Source: Bacillota bacterium
Lineage (GTDB): Bacteria > Bacillota > Clostridia > Peptostreptococcales > Anaerovoracaceae
Assembly: GCA_016284485.1 (NCBI GenBank)
Contig: JAEEOX010000135.1
Coordinates: forward strand, 1 to 5,783
Length of the DNA: 5,783 nucleotides
Direction: 5' to 3'
Each line of letters starts with the position of its first letter. Positions within the stretch are counted from its first letter, which is position 1. The notes under the pieces are model-generated. The model saw nothing but the letters and a program-made list of their open reading frames with translations, ran no database searches and was not told the DNA's origin. Made by a program: the position numbers and the translations under genes. Below are positions 5,618 to 5,783 of this stretch, one piece after another.

Positions 5618-5783
5618 ACCTCTCCCTTTCTCCGATAGTCCGATCCCAAGCAAAAGCGTATTCAATTGTTCTCATTCTAAAATACCGGCCGGCACACCTA
5701 CCATTGCCAATTTGGCAATTCCACGCCTTCGCCCTGCCAACTTGGACATCTCTGTTTCCCGCAACAAAAAACTGCAGGATGAA
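5618..5783 (-). other. Leader region upstream of the regulator-like gene
   Basis: No gene can be confirmed here. It contains the paired palindromes at 5703-5747, an 8-bp self-complementary CCGGCCGG (5685-5692), and a -10-like TAGAAT (5674-5679) that lacks a proper -35 box at normal spacing. TTGGCA in the nearer palindrome resembles a -35 box but lies 25 bp away. A minus-strand frame is open from the right edge to TGA at 5672-5674, so the tail of another gene cannot be excluded. Confidence 0.4.
5703..5747. repeat. Two related TGCCAA-N-TTGGCA palindromes, 30 bp apart
   Basis: The first, ATTGCCAA-T-TTGGCAAT (5703-5719), is a perfect 8-bp inverted repeat around one base. The second, TGCCAA-C-TTGGAC (5735-5747), keeps the core CCAA-N-TTGG. 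Their centres (5711 and 5741) are 30 bp apart, close to three helical turns, which suits either a cooperative operator pair or two units of a dispersed palindromic repeat. No known regulator site is recognised. Confidence 0.5.

Noticed and set aside
5672..5783. Minus-strand frame open from the right edge, ending with codons for MSKLAGRRRGIAKLAMVGVP and five more residues
   Set aside because: It could be the tail of an upstream gene, but it is short, has no clear ribosome-binding site, and its KLA repeats simply reflect the two TTGGCA palindromes. It cannot be judged without sequence to the right.
1..5783. CRISPR array, tRNA, rRNA, insertion sequence or riboswitch
   Set aside because: No regularly spaced repeats, cloverleaf-like sequence, transposase motifs with terminal repeats, or recognisable riboswitch core was seen.

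Overview
The window looks like chromosomal DNA of a Gram-positive anaerobe of the Clostridia, most likely of the Lachnospiraceae type. This is inferred from three things. The pilin is of the Firmicutes Flp1-like kind. A DUF5702 protein sits beside TadE-like pseudopilins. Shine-Dalgarno sites are strong (AAGGAGG, AGAGGTGAT) and arginine is often AGA or AGG in a genome of middling GC. No species can be named. Every gene I support lies on the minus strand, so the locus reads from right to left.

Right end (5618-5783): a leader region with two related palindromes whose centres are 30 bp apart. Next is a 134-residue helical protein (5213-5617) whose C-terminus resembles phage-type ArpU/RinA-like or sigma-like transcription regulators. 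A weak intrinsic terminator follows. After it comes a short control region (5093-5172) with an extended -10 promoter, a palindrome over the -10 box, and a hairpin that puts a UUG start codon in its loop.

From 5106 to the left edge runs one compact Tad/Flp pilus operon: a TadZ/CpaE-like protein (TTG start), the TadA/CpaF ATPase, TadB and a short TadC (T2SSF platform proteins), a 49-residue Flp pilin, a 46-residue TadE-like protein, a DUF5702 protein, and a second TadE-like pseudopilin cut by the window edge. Nearly every junction overlaps (41, 62, 11, 1, 4 and 35 nt). The only gap, 17 nt before the pilin, carries the best ribosome-binding site in the window, which fits a need for abundant major pilin.

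By family knowledge, TadA powers assembly, TadB and TadC form the inner-membrane platform, TadZ positions the machine, Flp forms the fibre, and TadE and DUF5702 proteins act as minor pilins or surface-exposed parts. No secretin gene appears, as expected for a Gram-positive cell. No prepilin peptidase (TadV/CpaA) is in view; it may lie beyond the left edge or elsewhere.

The oddities are mostly in the pilin set. The major pilin has Gln where type IV pilins usually have Glu at mature position 5. The small TadE-like protein has no leader and begins where a mature pseudopilin would begin. The TadZ-like protein has lost both lysines of its deviant Walker A motif. The small genes at 1605-1894 are real and easily missed.
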